This document shows positions 35,217 to 43,001 of a stretch of 64,000 nucleotides of DNA, one piece after another. Made by a program: the position numbers and the translations under genes. A model generated the notes under the pieces. That model had not been told where the DNA came from. It made no database searches and was given only the letters and a program-made list of their open reading frames with translations. The stretch's first letter is position 1; each line of letters opens with the position of its first letter. This stretch comes from F22 sp963675625 (GTDB lineage: Bacteria > Bacteroidota > Bacteroidia > Bacteroidales > Bacteroidaceae): the NCBI GenBank assembly GCA_963675625.1, contig OY776497.1, positions 2,542,001 to 2,606,000 of the forward strand. Direction: 5' to 3'.

Positions 35217-35259
35217 AAAGATGTTATGCTAAATGTGCTTTTTTAGTATAACATCTTTT
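35217..35259 (+). terminator. Intrinsic terminator
   Basis: AAAAGATGTTATGCTAAA pairs with TTTAGTATAACATCTTTT around a seven-base loop, with one T-G pair. It lies 27 bases after the stop at 35190. Confidence 0.88.
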
Positions 35260-35278
35260 CCATTTAATTTGTCGACTT

Positions 35279-36082
35279 ATGATACATCCTAGAATTATAT
35301 GTCCCAATAATGCATGCAAATCGAAACCTATGCCTGTAGGAGCGAGGTTTTGTCCGTTTTGCGGGTCAAAATTAGTGCAAGTATTTGATCAAGATCAGAT
35401 GATTGAAGATGTTTTATGGCTCAATGATATGTCATTAGATATGGTAAAGGTGGAAGGCGGTGAATTTTATTTGGGTGGTAAACAACATCTTATTCTAAAT
35501 GATTTTTATATAGGAAAATATTTGGTGACACGTGCACTATGGTGCGGCGTAATGGGAGAAAAGTTGCATCCAGCTAAGGGAAAGATGCCTATGGAAGGCA
35601 TCAGTTGGGAAATGGCTCAGGCGTTTGTACATAAACTGAATGAATTGACAAACAAAATGTATCGTTTGCCAACAGAAGCGGAATGGGAATTTGCAGCTAA
35701 GGGAGGTTTAAATACTCGTGGATATTGGTATGCGGGAGGAGATAACCTTACTGAATTGGGTTGGTTTGAATTGAATAGTGATTATGAAGTACATGAAGTT
35801 GGACTCAAAAAACCCAATGAGTTAGATCTATATGATATGAGTGGCAATGTGTGGGAATGTTGTGATGATGCTTACGAAAAGCATGCAATTATATCTAAGT
35901 CAATGAATGCGGTGTGGGGACAGTCATCTCCTACTTCTAAAGTTTGTAGAGGAGGTAGTTGTTTTGATTGGCAAGAAAGTGCTCAAGTCGAATATAGAAG
36001 AGAATTGGATCCTTTGAAAGTGGAAGCAAGGTTAGGACTACGTTTAGCGATGAATCCAGAATTTTGTGTGATTAAGTTATAG
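35279..36082 (+). CDS. Formylglycine-generating-enzyme-fold protein with N-terminal zinc ribbon
   Basis: A 267-aa protein. Residues 8-28 hold four cysteines (C8, C13, C25, C28: CPNNAC then CPFC) that probably bind zinc. Residues about 55-260 are an FGE/SUMF1 domain: VKVEGGEFYLGG, the middle ISWEMAQAFVHKLN and RLPTEAEWEFAAKGG, and NELDLYDMSGNVWECCDD, ending RGGSCFDW and GLRLAM. True formylglycine-generating enzymes oxidise sulfatase cysteines; many Bacteroidota members use the fold only for binding. No signal peptide is present. It lies 14 bases before a phosphoesterase gene, suggesting co-transcription. Confidence 0.82.
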   Translation: MIHPRIICPNNACKSKPMPVGARFCPFCGSKLVQVFDQDQMIEDVLWLNDMSLDMVKVEGGEFYLGGKQHLILNDFYIGKYLVTRALWCGVMGEKLHPAKGKMPMEGISWEMAQAFVHKLNELTNKMYRLPTEAEWEFAAKGGLNTRGYWYAGGDNLTELGWFELNSDYEVHEVGLKKPNELDLYDMSGNVWECCDDAYEKHAIISKSMNAVWGQSSPTSKVCRGGSCFDWQESAQVEYRRELDPLKVEARLGLRLAMNPEFCVIKL

Positions 36083-36096
36083 AATAAAGAGTGCAC

Positions 36097-36774
36097 ATGA
36101 AGTTGACCATTACTTCTGATATACATGGATATTTCCCTAAAATATATCCTTGTGACATCGTGATCATTGGAGGCGATGTCTTTCCATCTAGTATACCGAA
36201 AACTTATGAAGCACAGTGCGAATGGCATGAGGTGGTCTTTATGCCATGGGTTGATGCACTGCCTTGTCAACACGTAGTATTAGTCCCTGGTAATCATGAT
36301 TATTATTGGGAAGAAATTTTTAGCGGTTGTAGTGATATGTCTGGTCCTTTACCTGATACATCGCAAAAGTTAATTGTACTGTGCAATCAAGGGGTGCAGT
36401 TGCTAGGACTAAAAATGTATGGGACGCCCAATGTACCTCCTGCTTTAAGTAGTTTTGCTTTTACTAGGACTAGTGAAGAGTTGCAAAAAATCTTTTCATA
36501 TATTCCAGATAATCTAGATATTCTTATAGCACATGGGGTACCTTATGGAGTTGGGAACTTAGGGGTTATGATTAAAAAAGGAACTTTACAAGATCGAGGG
36601 ATGTGGGAATTAACCGAAGCGATTGAAAAGAAGAATATACGCTATGTTTTTTGTGGGCATGTACATACAGGTTCTCATGAACGGGTAGAATGGAGAGGAA
36701 AAATATTATATAATACAAGTTATTGTGATAAGAAAAAAATGCCGTTTTATAATGTTTTGGAATTGGAAATTTAG
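36097..36774 (+). CDS. Calcineurin-like metallophosphoesterase
   Basis: A 225-aa cytoplasmic enzyme with the full metal-site motif series: DIHG (near residue 8), GGDVF, GNHDYYW, AHGVPYG and GHVHTG. I place the start at ATG 36097; a GTG two codons upstream is an alternative. It resembles small phosphoesterases that act on nucleic acids or nucleotide phosphodiesters, but the substrate is not evident. It follows the FGE-fold gene by 14 bases. Confidence 0.85.
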   Translation: MKLTITSDIHGYFPKIYPCDIVIIGGDVFPSSIPKTYEAQCEWHEVVFMPWVDALPCQHVVLVPGNHDYYWEEIFSGCSDMSGPLPDTSQKLIVLCNQGVQLLGLKMYGTPNVPPALSSFAFTRTSEELQKIFSYIPDNLDILIAHGVPYGVGNLGVMIKKGTLQDRGMWELTEAIEKKNIRYVFCGHVHTGSHERVEWRGKILYNTSYCDKKKMPFYNVLELEI

Positions 36775-36783
36775 TCTATATAT

Positions 36784-36813
36784 TTTGTTTAATCAATAAA
36801 TCTCGTAACTTTG
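36784..36813 (+). promoter_or_regulatory. Promoter of the SPFH gene
   Basis: TTTG at 36784-36787 and TAACTTTG at 36806-36813, 18 bases apart, match the -33/-7 pattern. It excludes translation from 36811. Confidence 0.65.
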
Positions 36814-36861
36814 TGGTACTTCAATCATACATTATGTATATTATTTTTAAAACAAAGTTAT

Positions 36862-37683
36862 ATGAACCAACAAGTGAAAAGTCCGCGAAATCTAGTGATT
36901 ACGGCAGCTGTATTGGTATTTATTGTGGTGATATTTACGACATTCTTTGGAATTGAGCGTATAGATTCAGGACAAACTGGAATTATGGTCAATTTGGCTG
37001 GTAGTAAACGTGGGGTAGATGATGCTTCTATTAAAACGGGATGGGTAGTGTACAACCGTTTTGCAAAGCAGCTTTTTGAATATCCTGCTTATGTACAGAT
37101 TGTAGATTACAAACCTTTTGATATTCAAGATAAGAAAGGAACTATTTTTGAAGCGGATCCAACTATCGAGTATTTTATTGAGCGAGAAAAGGCTAAAGAT
37201 GTTTTCTTGAGATATCGTAAGGATATTGAATCTTTAGAACGTACTGTTATATTGTCTGAGGTCAAAAATGCCTACAAAGATATTTCAGGTTTATACGATA
37301 CGGATAGTTTGATCAACTATCGTCCACAGTTTGAGAAGGAAGTTGAGAATCTATTAAAAACACGTCTTGGAACTAAAGGTTTTACTTTTAGTAATATTCA
37401 GTCTTCCGTAAAACCTAATGCTACTTTACAGGCTGCTATTGATGCAAAAAATACAGCCATTCAAAATGCATTGCGTGTAGAGAATGAAAAGAAAGCTGCT
37501 ATTGCAGAAGCTGATAAGGCACGTGAGGCTGCTAGAGGGAAAGCAGATGCCAATAGACTCTTAGAGCAATCTATTACTCCTCAATTACTTCAGTTGAAGG
37601 CTATTGAAAAGTGGGATGGTACAATGCCTCTTTCTGTAGGTGGAAACGGTGCATTGCCTTTCATTGATCTAAAGAAGAAATAG
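36862..37683 (+). CDS. SPFH/prohibitin family membrane protein
   Basis: A 273-aa protein with an N-terminal membrane anchor (LVITAAVLVFIVVIFTTFFG, about 11-30) and an SPFH domain (about 35-210: IDSGQTGIMVNLAGSKRGV, VQIVDYKPFDIQDKKGT). A charged, Ala-rich coiled-coil segment follows (ALRVENEKKAAIAEADKARE). Such proteins form membrane-bound rings that organise membrane microdomains or regulate proteases. The start at 36862 is chosen because the promoter lies just upstream. It is transcribed alone. The palindrome after it lacks a T-tract. Confidence 0.85.
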   Translation: MNQQVKSPRNLVITAAVLVFIVVIFTTFFGIERIDSGQTGIMVNLAGSKRGVDDASIKTGWVVYNRFAKQLFEYPAYVQIVDYKPFDIQDKKGTIFEADPTIEYFIEREKAKDVFLRYRKDIESLERTVILSEVKNAYKDISGLYDTDSLINYRPQFEKEVENLLKTRLGTKGFTFSNIQSSVKPNATLQAAIDAKNTAIQNALRVENEKKAAIAEADKAREAARGKADANRLLEQSITPQLLQLKAIEKWDGTMPLSVGGNGALPFIDLKKK

Positions 37684-37707
37684 TATTTATCAAATACAGA
37701 ATAATGT

Positions 37708-37740
37708 GTCCGCATAGTGTCAGCTTTTCACTATGCGGAC
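37708..37740. repeat. Palindrome upstream of rsgA, first of a pair
   Basis: GTCCGCATAGTG pairs with CACTATGCGGAC around a nine-base loop. The same core, CGCATAGTG, forms a palindrome at 39148 on the other side of rsgA. The rest of the gene-free stretch to 38102 holds two further small hairpins (37986-38010 and about 38021-38047) and no gene. Confidence 0.7.
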
Positions 37741-38102
37741 AATTGTATATATGGGAGAGGTGTTGTGCTTCTTTTACTAGATGCCATATTCATGTGTTAG
37801 ATGGAGTATGTACAATTATGTGTACGTGTAGTTCGTTTATTGTGAAATTTGTGTGTTGGCTATATAATTGGTGTTTTATATTGTTTGTTACAACGAAATA
37901 AGTATATTTGTCAAGTTACTCTTTTGAGTATTTTATTCATTTTATGGTAGAAACTTTATTCTTGTACACGATATCCGTGAGATAAACAGGCTATTCTAGT
38001 TAGCCTGTTATAAGTAGTTACTCTTCAGTTAAGTGGACTGAAGAGGCTTGTTCTGTATCTATACATGAGCATAAGAATAATTAAAACTTAAAATGAATAG
38101 TC

Positions 38103-39128
38103 ATGAATGTACATAAAAAATGTGCTGTCCAATCGGACAAGTCTCCCCGAATCGTATCTGTTTATAAAGATCGTTATTTGCTGTTGGTTAATGGCCAATA
38201 TGTATCGGGTGAAATAACAGGTAATTTACGATATAGTGCACAATCTGCTGAGGATTTTCCAACCACTGGTGACTATGTTGATATAACTTATATGTCAGAA
38301 GATGAAGCCATCATTTTATCTGTATTTCCCCGTAAGACACTGTTAATGCGTCAGAATGTATCGGCTAAAAGTGAAAAACAATTGATTGCGGCCAATATTG
38401 ATATGGCGCTAGTTGCCATGGCTGTTACAGAGGATTTTAATTTGAATCGCTTGGAGCGTTATATTACGATTTGTTCTGGTGCTGGCATCGATGTGATGTG
38501 TGTGCTTACGAAAACAGATCTTAGTGATACGCGCCATGTGGCGAGTTTGATTGTTGACATTCGTAATAGTCATCCAATGATACGTGTTATAACAACTAGT
38601 ATGGATGATTTTGAAAGTATTCGTATGTTAGAATCTGTATTGGAGACTGGGAAAACCTATTGTCTTATAGGCTCGTCAGGTACTGGCAAGTCGACATTGC
38701 TCAATGCTCTAATCGGAAATGGTGTACAGAAAACATCAGAAATTAGTGCGTTTAACAAGAAAGGGCGACACACTACTACGTCACGAGATCTTTTCGAATT
38801 GGCATGTGGAGCGTATGTGATAGATACTCCCGGGATGAAATTGATTGGCATGGTTGATACTGAAAAGGATATCACCGAAGGCTTCGATAATGTTCAATTT
38901 TGGGCTGGTCAATGCAGATATAAAGACTGTACACATACACAAGAAAGTGGATGTGCAGTTTTGAAAGCTGTAGATGATGGCCAACTTTCTGAACGGGAAT
39001 ATCATAATTATATCCGTTTACGTAATGAGCAGGCACACTATAATGCATCTTTCGTTGATAAAAAGCGGAAAGGAAAGAAACTCAGTATGACCATTAAACA
39101 TATGAAAAAGAGTGGGTATAAACAGTAA
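38103..39128 (+). CDS. rsgA: Ribosome small subunit-dependent GTPase A
   Basis: A 341-aa circularly permuted GTPase that assists 30S subunit maturation. Residues about 15-90 form the OB-fold domain. The G motifs occur in permuted order: G4 LTKTDL, then G1 IGSSGTGKSTLLN, the RHTTTSRDLF switch segment and G3 DTPGMK. The zinc-finger region has Cys and His in CRYKDCTHTQESGC. The C-terminus is rich in Lys, consistent with rRNA contact. It is monocistronic and bracketed by two related palindromes. Confidence 0.93.
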   Translation: MNVHKKCAVQSDKSPRIVSVYKDRYLLLVNGQYVSGEITGNLRYSAQSAEDFPTTGDYVDITYMSEDEAIILSVFPRKTLLMRQNVSAKSEKQLIAANIDMALVAMAVTEDFNLNRLERYITICSGAGIDVMCVLTKTDLSDTRHVASLIVDIRNSHPMIRVITTSMDDFESIRMLESVLETGKTYCLIGSSGTGKSTLLNALIGNGVQKTSEISAFNKKGRHTTTSRDLFELACGAYVIDTPGMKLIGMVDTEKDITEGFDNVQFWAGQCRYKDCTHTQESGCAVLKAVDDGQLSEREYHNYIRLRNEQAHYNASFVDKKRKGKKLSMTIKHMKKSGYKQ

Positions 39129-39147
39129 ATACCATTATATGAAAAAT

Positions 39148-39179
39148 CGCATAGTGCTTGAAAAAACGGGCACTATGCG
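39148..39179. repeat. Palindrome downstream of rsgA, second of a pair
   Basis: CGCATAGTGC pairs with GCACTATGCG around a 12-base loop and shares its core with the palindrome at 37708. It may act as the rsgA terminator, but there is only a weak T-tract. Confidence 0.7.
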
Positions 39180-39258
39180 GATTTATAAATGTGTTTAATA
39201 TCTAGCAAACTATATGTGTCAGAATAAATGTTCTTCCTATTTAGTGCTTAGCTGTGTT

Positions 39259-40047
39259 TTACTGTACTGCCCAAAAGTCGTTGTGTTTCTTTAAAACATT
39301 TGGTAATCCATACAATTTTCCATAAGCTTCTGCAAGATTTCCGACATAATGATTGGCTATTAGTATAGCATGATTACTATAATCAAGTCCAATTATCTGA
39401 AAACTTTCATAACCACAATGGCTCTTACCTAGTCGACTGTCCACAAGCATTTCTCGGTATAATTTTCTGACTTGCATTTGTGCGACATTGTAGCTATATC
39501 CTAGATTGGTAAGATTTTCAATGTTCTTTTTTTTATCTTTATTTGTAGGGATAATTGTATAATCTGTACTAATTTTCATGATTTCATTGCGCATGCAAGC
39601 TGTTTTATTTTGTGATGCACAAGGAGTCCATTTATTCTCGATTAATGCAAATTCATACATGTATTTTGCATTATCCTTGTAGAAGATTATACCAACCTTG
39701 TCTTTGCTTTCATTGAAACAAATGGTGTAAAAACCTTTTAACTTAGCTATTTGATAAGTTTCTTTCCATTTAGGTTGTTCAATATATAAGTGTCTGACTG
39801 TATTTTCGTTTTTGATGAAATTTTGGGGCAGATTTTTGCTCAGGAGAATTTTGTATGCATGTTGTTGTTTTTCATATTCTTTAAAAATATCGACTGTTTT
39901 ACCATTAACGTTGAATTCAGTCTTAGACATAGGTTTTACATATTTTCTGATGCCCCGCGCACCTAAAGATGAGTGGCTAAAGAATAATAGTACTAGTGTA
40001 AGTAAAAATGTTTTGTACACTGAATTTAAATAATTGTTTTGTTTCAT
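39259..40047 (-). CDS. Exported protein of unknown function
   Basis: A 262-aa protein with a signal peptide (FLLTLVLLFFSHSSLG-A). The mature part mixes helices and strands, contains five or six Cys (including TPCASQNKTACM and SHCGYESF), and has a basic, Lys-rich middle. I recognise no family or catalytic motif. A TACATTTG promoter element lies about 30 bases upstream of the start codon. It stands alone. Confidence 0.6.
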   Translation of the reverse strand: MKQNNYLNSVYKTFLLTLVLLFFSHSSLGARGIRKYVKPMSKTEFNVNGKTVDIFKEYEKQQHAYKILLSKNLPQNFIKNENTVRHLYIEQPKWKETYQIAKLKGFYTICFNESKDKVGIIFYKDNAKYMYEFALIENKWTPCASQNKTACMRNEIMKISTDYTIIPTNKDKKKNIENLTNLGYSYNVAQMQVRKLYREMLVDSRLGKSHCGYESFQIIGLDYSNHAILIANHYVGNLAEAYGKLYGLPNVLKKHNDFWAVQ

Positions 40048-40076
40048 TTTTATATAGATTTATATTATAATCTATA

Positions 40077-40084
40077 CAAATGTA
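40077..40084 (-). promoter_or_regulatory. -7 element of the exported protein gene
   Basis: TACATTTG on the minus strand, about 30 bases before the start at 40047. A small inverted repeat (about 40052-40075) lies in the leader. Confidence 0.5.
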
Positions 40085-40220
40085 TGATTATTTTTTTGTA
40101 TTGACAAAATATAATTAGAATAAAAGCACTGAAAACTTCAATATGTCATATCCCGTAGTTGTTCTATGTCTGTGCCAAGATAAATAGCCTATCATGTTTG
40201 TAAATTATATGAAGAAAAAA

Positions 40221-40248
40221 GGCGTGCCAAAAATTATTTTGACACGCC
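40221..40248 (-). terminator. Terminator of the calycin-like gene
   Basis: On the minus strand GGCGTGTCAAAA pairs with TTTTGGCACGCC (one mismatch), followed by TTTTTT. It belongs to the same stem family as 743, 47148 and 62295. Confidence 0.9.
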
Positions 40249-40291
40249 CACATAGTTCACATGAAATTATTACGGTTTTTGCAGTCGTAAT

Positions 40292-40732
40292 CTACTTCTT
40301 TCCTTCATAATGTGCATAGATCATCATAGGCATTTTTCCAAATTGTAATGTATAAGTAATCTTTGCGACACCTAAGGTGTCTATAGTTCCCTCAAGAGAA
40401 CCAATTACGGGGAAGGTACCCGTTTTGTCTGATATTTTTCCAGAGACTTTAACTCCTTCTGCACTTGCTCTTCCAATAGCTTTACATTTTAGCGCTGGTA
40501 TATCAAAGCTAGATACAGAAAATTTATCTAGGAAAATGGCGTACTGAATGCCTGATTTTAATTCTTCCAAACGCAAACGTTGACTGTCTGTGATGGTTGA
40601 TAGTGTTTCATCTAAATACACCTTCATCGTACCATGGTAAGTGCCAGTCAAGTTTTGCGCTTGAACAGGCATATGAGATACTATACAAGCAACAAAAGCA
40701 AGTATTGCTGATAGTGTATTCACAAAACGCAT
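40292..40732 (-). CDS. Calycin-like exported protein
   Basis: A protein of about 146 aa, starting MRFVNTLSAILAF with a signal peptide ending near PVQA-Q. An alternative start five codons upstream (40747) only lengthens the signal. The mature part opens NLTGTYHGTMKVYLDE and continues as eight or so strands (VKVSGKISDKTGTFPVIGSLEGTID), the pattern of calycin/lipocalin-like Bacteroidota proteins. It is flanked by a TATATTTG promoter element (40844-40851) and a terminator, so it is its own unit. No ligand is evident. Confidence 0.72.
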   Translation of the reverse strand: MRFVNTLSAILAFVACIVSHMPVQAQNLTGTYHGTMKVYLDETLSTITDSQRLRLEELKSGIQYAIFLDKFSVSSFDIPALKCKAIGRASAEGVKVSGKISDKTGTFPVIGSLEGTIDTLGVAKITYTLQFGKMPMMIYAHYEGKK

Positions 40733-40843
40733 TGTCTTTTGTATCATAATCTTATAGTTTGTTCAATTAATAGAGCCCCAAATACACGCGAAGACCATGC
40801 AATATACTGTGCGATGTAATGGATATATTAATGTTATACCTCA

Positions 40844-40851
40844 CAAATATA
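40844..40851 (-). promoter_or_regulatory. -7 element of the calycin-like gene
   Basis: TATATTTG on the minus strand, about 110 bases upstream of the start. The remaining gap to 41109 holds only the divergent promoter at 41022-41039. Confidence 0.5.
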
Positions 40852-41021
40852 CTAATAATTATCAATATCAAGTCAAAAACCAGTGCTTTTACGTTGTATG
40901 TCAAAAAAATATTTAAATGATTCAGCCTTTTTCGGTTTATATCAGTCTTTGGCAGTTGATAAGTTGTTATGCTTCGAGATAAATAAAATTTATTTTCATA
41001 ATTATGACTGCTTGGAATAGA

Positions 41022-41039
41022 TATATTTGTTTATATTTG
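41022..41039 (+). promoter_or_regulatory. Double -7 element of the sulfatase gene
   Basis: TATATTTG occurs twice, at 41022-41029 and 41032-41039, about 70 bases before ATG 41110. This rules out a start at 41044. Confidence 0.55.
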
Positions 41040-41109
41040 TCGGTTGAACCAGGCAATCAAGAACTGTATTGTGATACAGCTACTTGTGAATTACCACATT
41101 ATTTCTATT

Positions 41110-42957
41110 ATGATCAAGTTTTGTATTAAGTATTATCTTTTCTTTTTCCTGTTATGTGTATGCATGAAGCCTCTCTTTATGTTGTTTAATCAAGAGATAT
41201 TTTCATCCATGTGGTCGTCATTAGGATCCATTATTTATCACGGGATACCTTTGGATATGGCTATTGCGGCTTATTTAGTTATACTACCCTTTGTTTTACG
41301 TCTTATCCAAATATGGACTAATCATTTGAGTATTCGTATTGCACAGCATATATATCTTATAGCAAGTGCTTTGGTATTAAGTATAATCTACGGAGCTGAT
41401 ATGGTTTTATATCCTTATTGGGGATTTCGTTTAGATGCTACACCATTCTTTTATTTTATGAGTAGCCCAATGGATGCGTTTGCCAGCGTATCTTGGATAG
41501 AATCTGTTACTATCCTTTTAGCAACTATTGGTGTGGCTGGTATTATATATGGTATTGGTCGTTTTATATTGCTTTTGCATCAAAAAAATATGCAACCTAC
41601 TAAAATGTCATATATGTGTCGTTGGAAGCAGACTGGTATAGGAATCATATTAATAGCAGTACTTTTTATTCCGATACGTGGAGGTTTCTCTGTGGCTACT
41701 CTCAATAGCGGTACGGTTTATTTTAGTACGAATATGAAGTTAAATCATGCAGCAATCAATCCTTGTTTTAGTTTTCTGGAATCGGTTCTACATGCAGAGG
41801 ATTTCAAGGATAAGTATCGATTGATGTCGGAAAAACAAATGGAAGACCTTTTTACTGAAGTTGCCCCTGATCATCGTGCATCTACTAATGACCAGTTATT
41901 TACTAAAAAGCGTCCCAATGTGGTTCTTTTTATACTAGAAAGTTTTATGGCTAGAGCCATGAAAACGACAGGAGATTGGGATAATATATTAATTAATCTA
42001 GACTCTTTGTCTCATGAAGGAGTGTGTTTTACTAATTTTTATGCCAATAGTTTTCGTACCGATCGTGGAGTGGTTAGTATCTTAAGTGGATATCCTTCTC
42101 AACCGACAACTAGTGTGATGAAATTGCCAGAGAAGTCTCAACATCTGTATAGCTTTCCACGTATTATGGCAAATAATGGGTATACATTGCGTTACTTCTA
42201 TGGAGGAGACGCCAATTTTACCAATATGCGCAGCTATCTTTGTGCTCAAGGATTTCAGGACTTGGTAAGTATTGATGATTTTCCTATGAGCGCTCGCCTT
42301 TCCAAATGGGGGGCTTTTGATCATGATGTGTTTAATAAAGCTGAGGAGGCCATATTTGCCCAAGAATCCGTTTCGGAAAAATCTCCTTTCCTATATGTCG
42401 TTCAATCTAGTTCTAGTCATGAGCCTTTTGAGGTGCCATTTCATCGTGCAGGACTCACTAAGGAAATGAATGCCATGGCTTATACAGACAGTTGCTTGGG
42501 GGCTTTTATGCGCCATATGAAAACTAAAAAACGTATATGGGATAATACGATATTTCTTTTTGTTGCAGATCATACACTAAAATACCCCAGCAATATTGAT
42601 AATTTATCGGATTTACGATACCATATTCCTTTTGTCATAGCGGGGGGGGCAGTTAAACAATCACGTACCATTGATACTTACGCATCGCAAATGGACATTG
42701 CCGCCACTTTATTGAACCAATTGCAGATGCCTACAGACAAACTTCCTTTTAGCCATAATATATTCTCTTCTACCCAAGCTCATTTTGGATATTTTACTTT
42801 TCCTGATGCGGTCGGAATAATTACTGCTGAGGGATCTGCTGTGTATGATTGTGCTAGTAATAAAGTAGTACGCGATAATACAAATCCAAAAGCTCACTGG
42901 TTGAATAAAGCGAAAGCTCAGTTACAAAAGACTTATAATGATTTGAATAATTTGTAA
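41110..42957 (+). CDS. LTA-synthase-type sulfatase / phosphoglycerol transferase family
   Basis: A 615-aa inner membrane protein. About five hydrophobic segments occupy residues 1-200. The periplasmic alkaline-phosphatase-superfamily domain follows: VVLFILESFMARA (metal), SFRTDRG with nucleophile T317, FYGGDANFTNM, and FVADHTLKY with the Asp-His metal pair. This layout is shared by lipoteichoic acid synthase, phosphoethanolamine and phosphoglycerol transferases. In a Gram-negative the likely substrate is a membrane or LPS head group; which one cannot be told. It is transcribed alone and followed by a helicase gene with its own promoter. Confidence 0.85.
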   Translation: MIKFCIKYYLFFFLLCVCMKPLFMLFNQEIFSSMWSSLGSIIYHGIPLDMAIAAYLVILPFVLRLIQIWTNHLSIRIAQHIYLIASALVLSIIYGADMVLYPYWGFRLDATPFFYFMSSPMDAFASVSWIESVTILLATIGVAGIIYGIGRFILLLHQKNMQPTKMSYMCRWKQTGIGIILIAVLFIPIRGGFSVATLNSGTVYFSTNMKLNHAAINPCFSFLESVLHAEDFKDKYRLMSEKQMEDLFTEVAPDHRASTNDQLFTKKRPNVVLFILESFMARAMKTTGDWDNILINLDSLSHEGVCFTNFYANSFRTDRGVVSILSGYPSQPTTSVMKLPEKSQHLYSFPRIMANNGYTLRYFYGGDANFTNMRSYLCAQGFQDLVSIDDFPMSARLSKWGAFDHDVFNKAEEAIFAQESVSEKSPFLYVVQSSSSHEPFEVPFHRAGLTKEMNAMAYTDSCLGAFMRHMKTKKRIWDNTIFLFVADHTLKYPSNIDNLSDLRYHIPFVIAGGAVKQSRTIDTYASQMDIAATLLNQLQMPTDKLPFSHNIFSSTQAHFGYFTFPDAVGIITAEGSAVYDCASNKVVRDNTNPKAHWLNKAKAQLQKTYNDLNNL

Positions 42958-42989
42958 GAATACACATTGTACATATCCTTAATTTTTAG

Positions 42990-42997
42990 TAAGTTTG
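42990..42997 (+). promoter_or_regulatory. -7 element adjoining the helicase start codon
   Basis: TAAGTTTG ends four bases before the GTG at 43002. It also contains the in-frame stop that rules out any upstream start. Confidence 0.55.
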
Positions 42998-43001
42998 TGG
43001 G

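Noticed and set aside
37704..37901. Open frame of 65 codons after the SPFH gene
   Set aside because: It begins inside a palindrome, has an unlikely composition rich in Cys and Trp, and shows no family resemblance.
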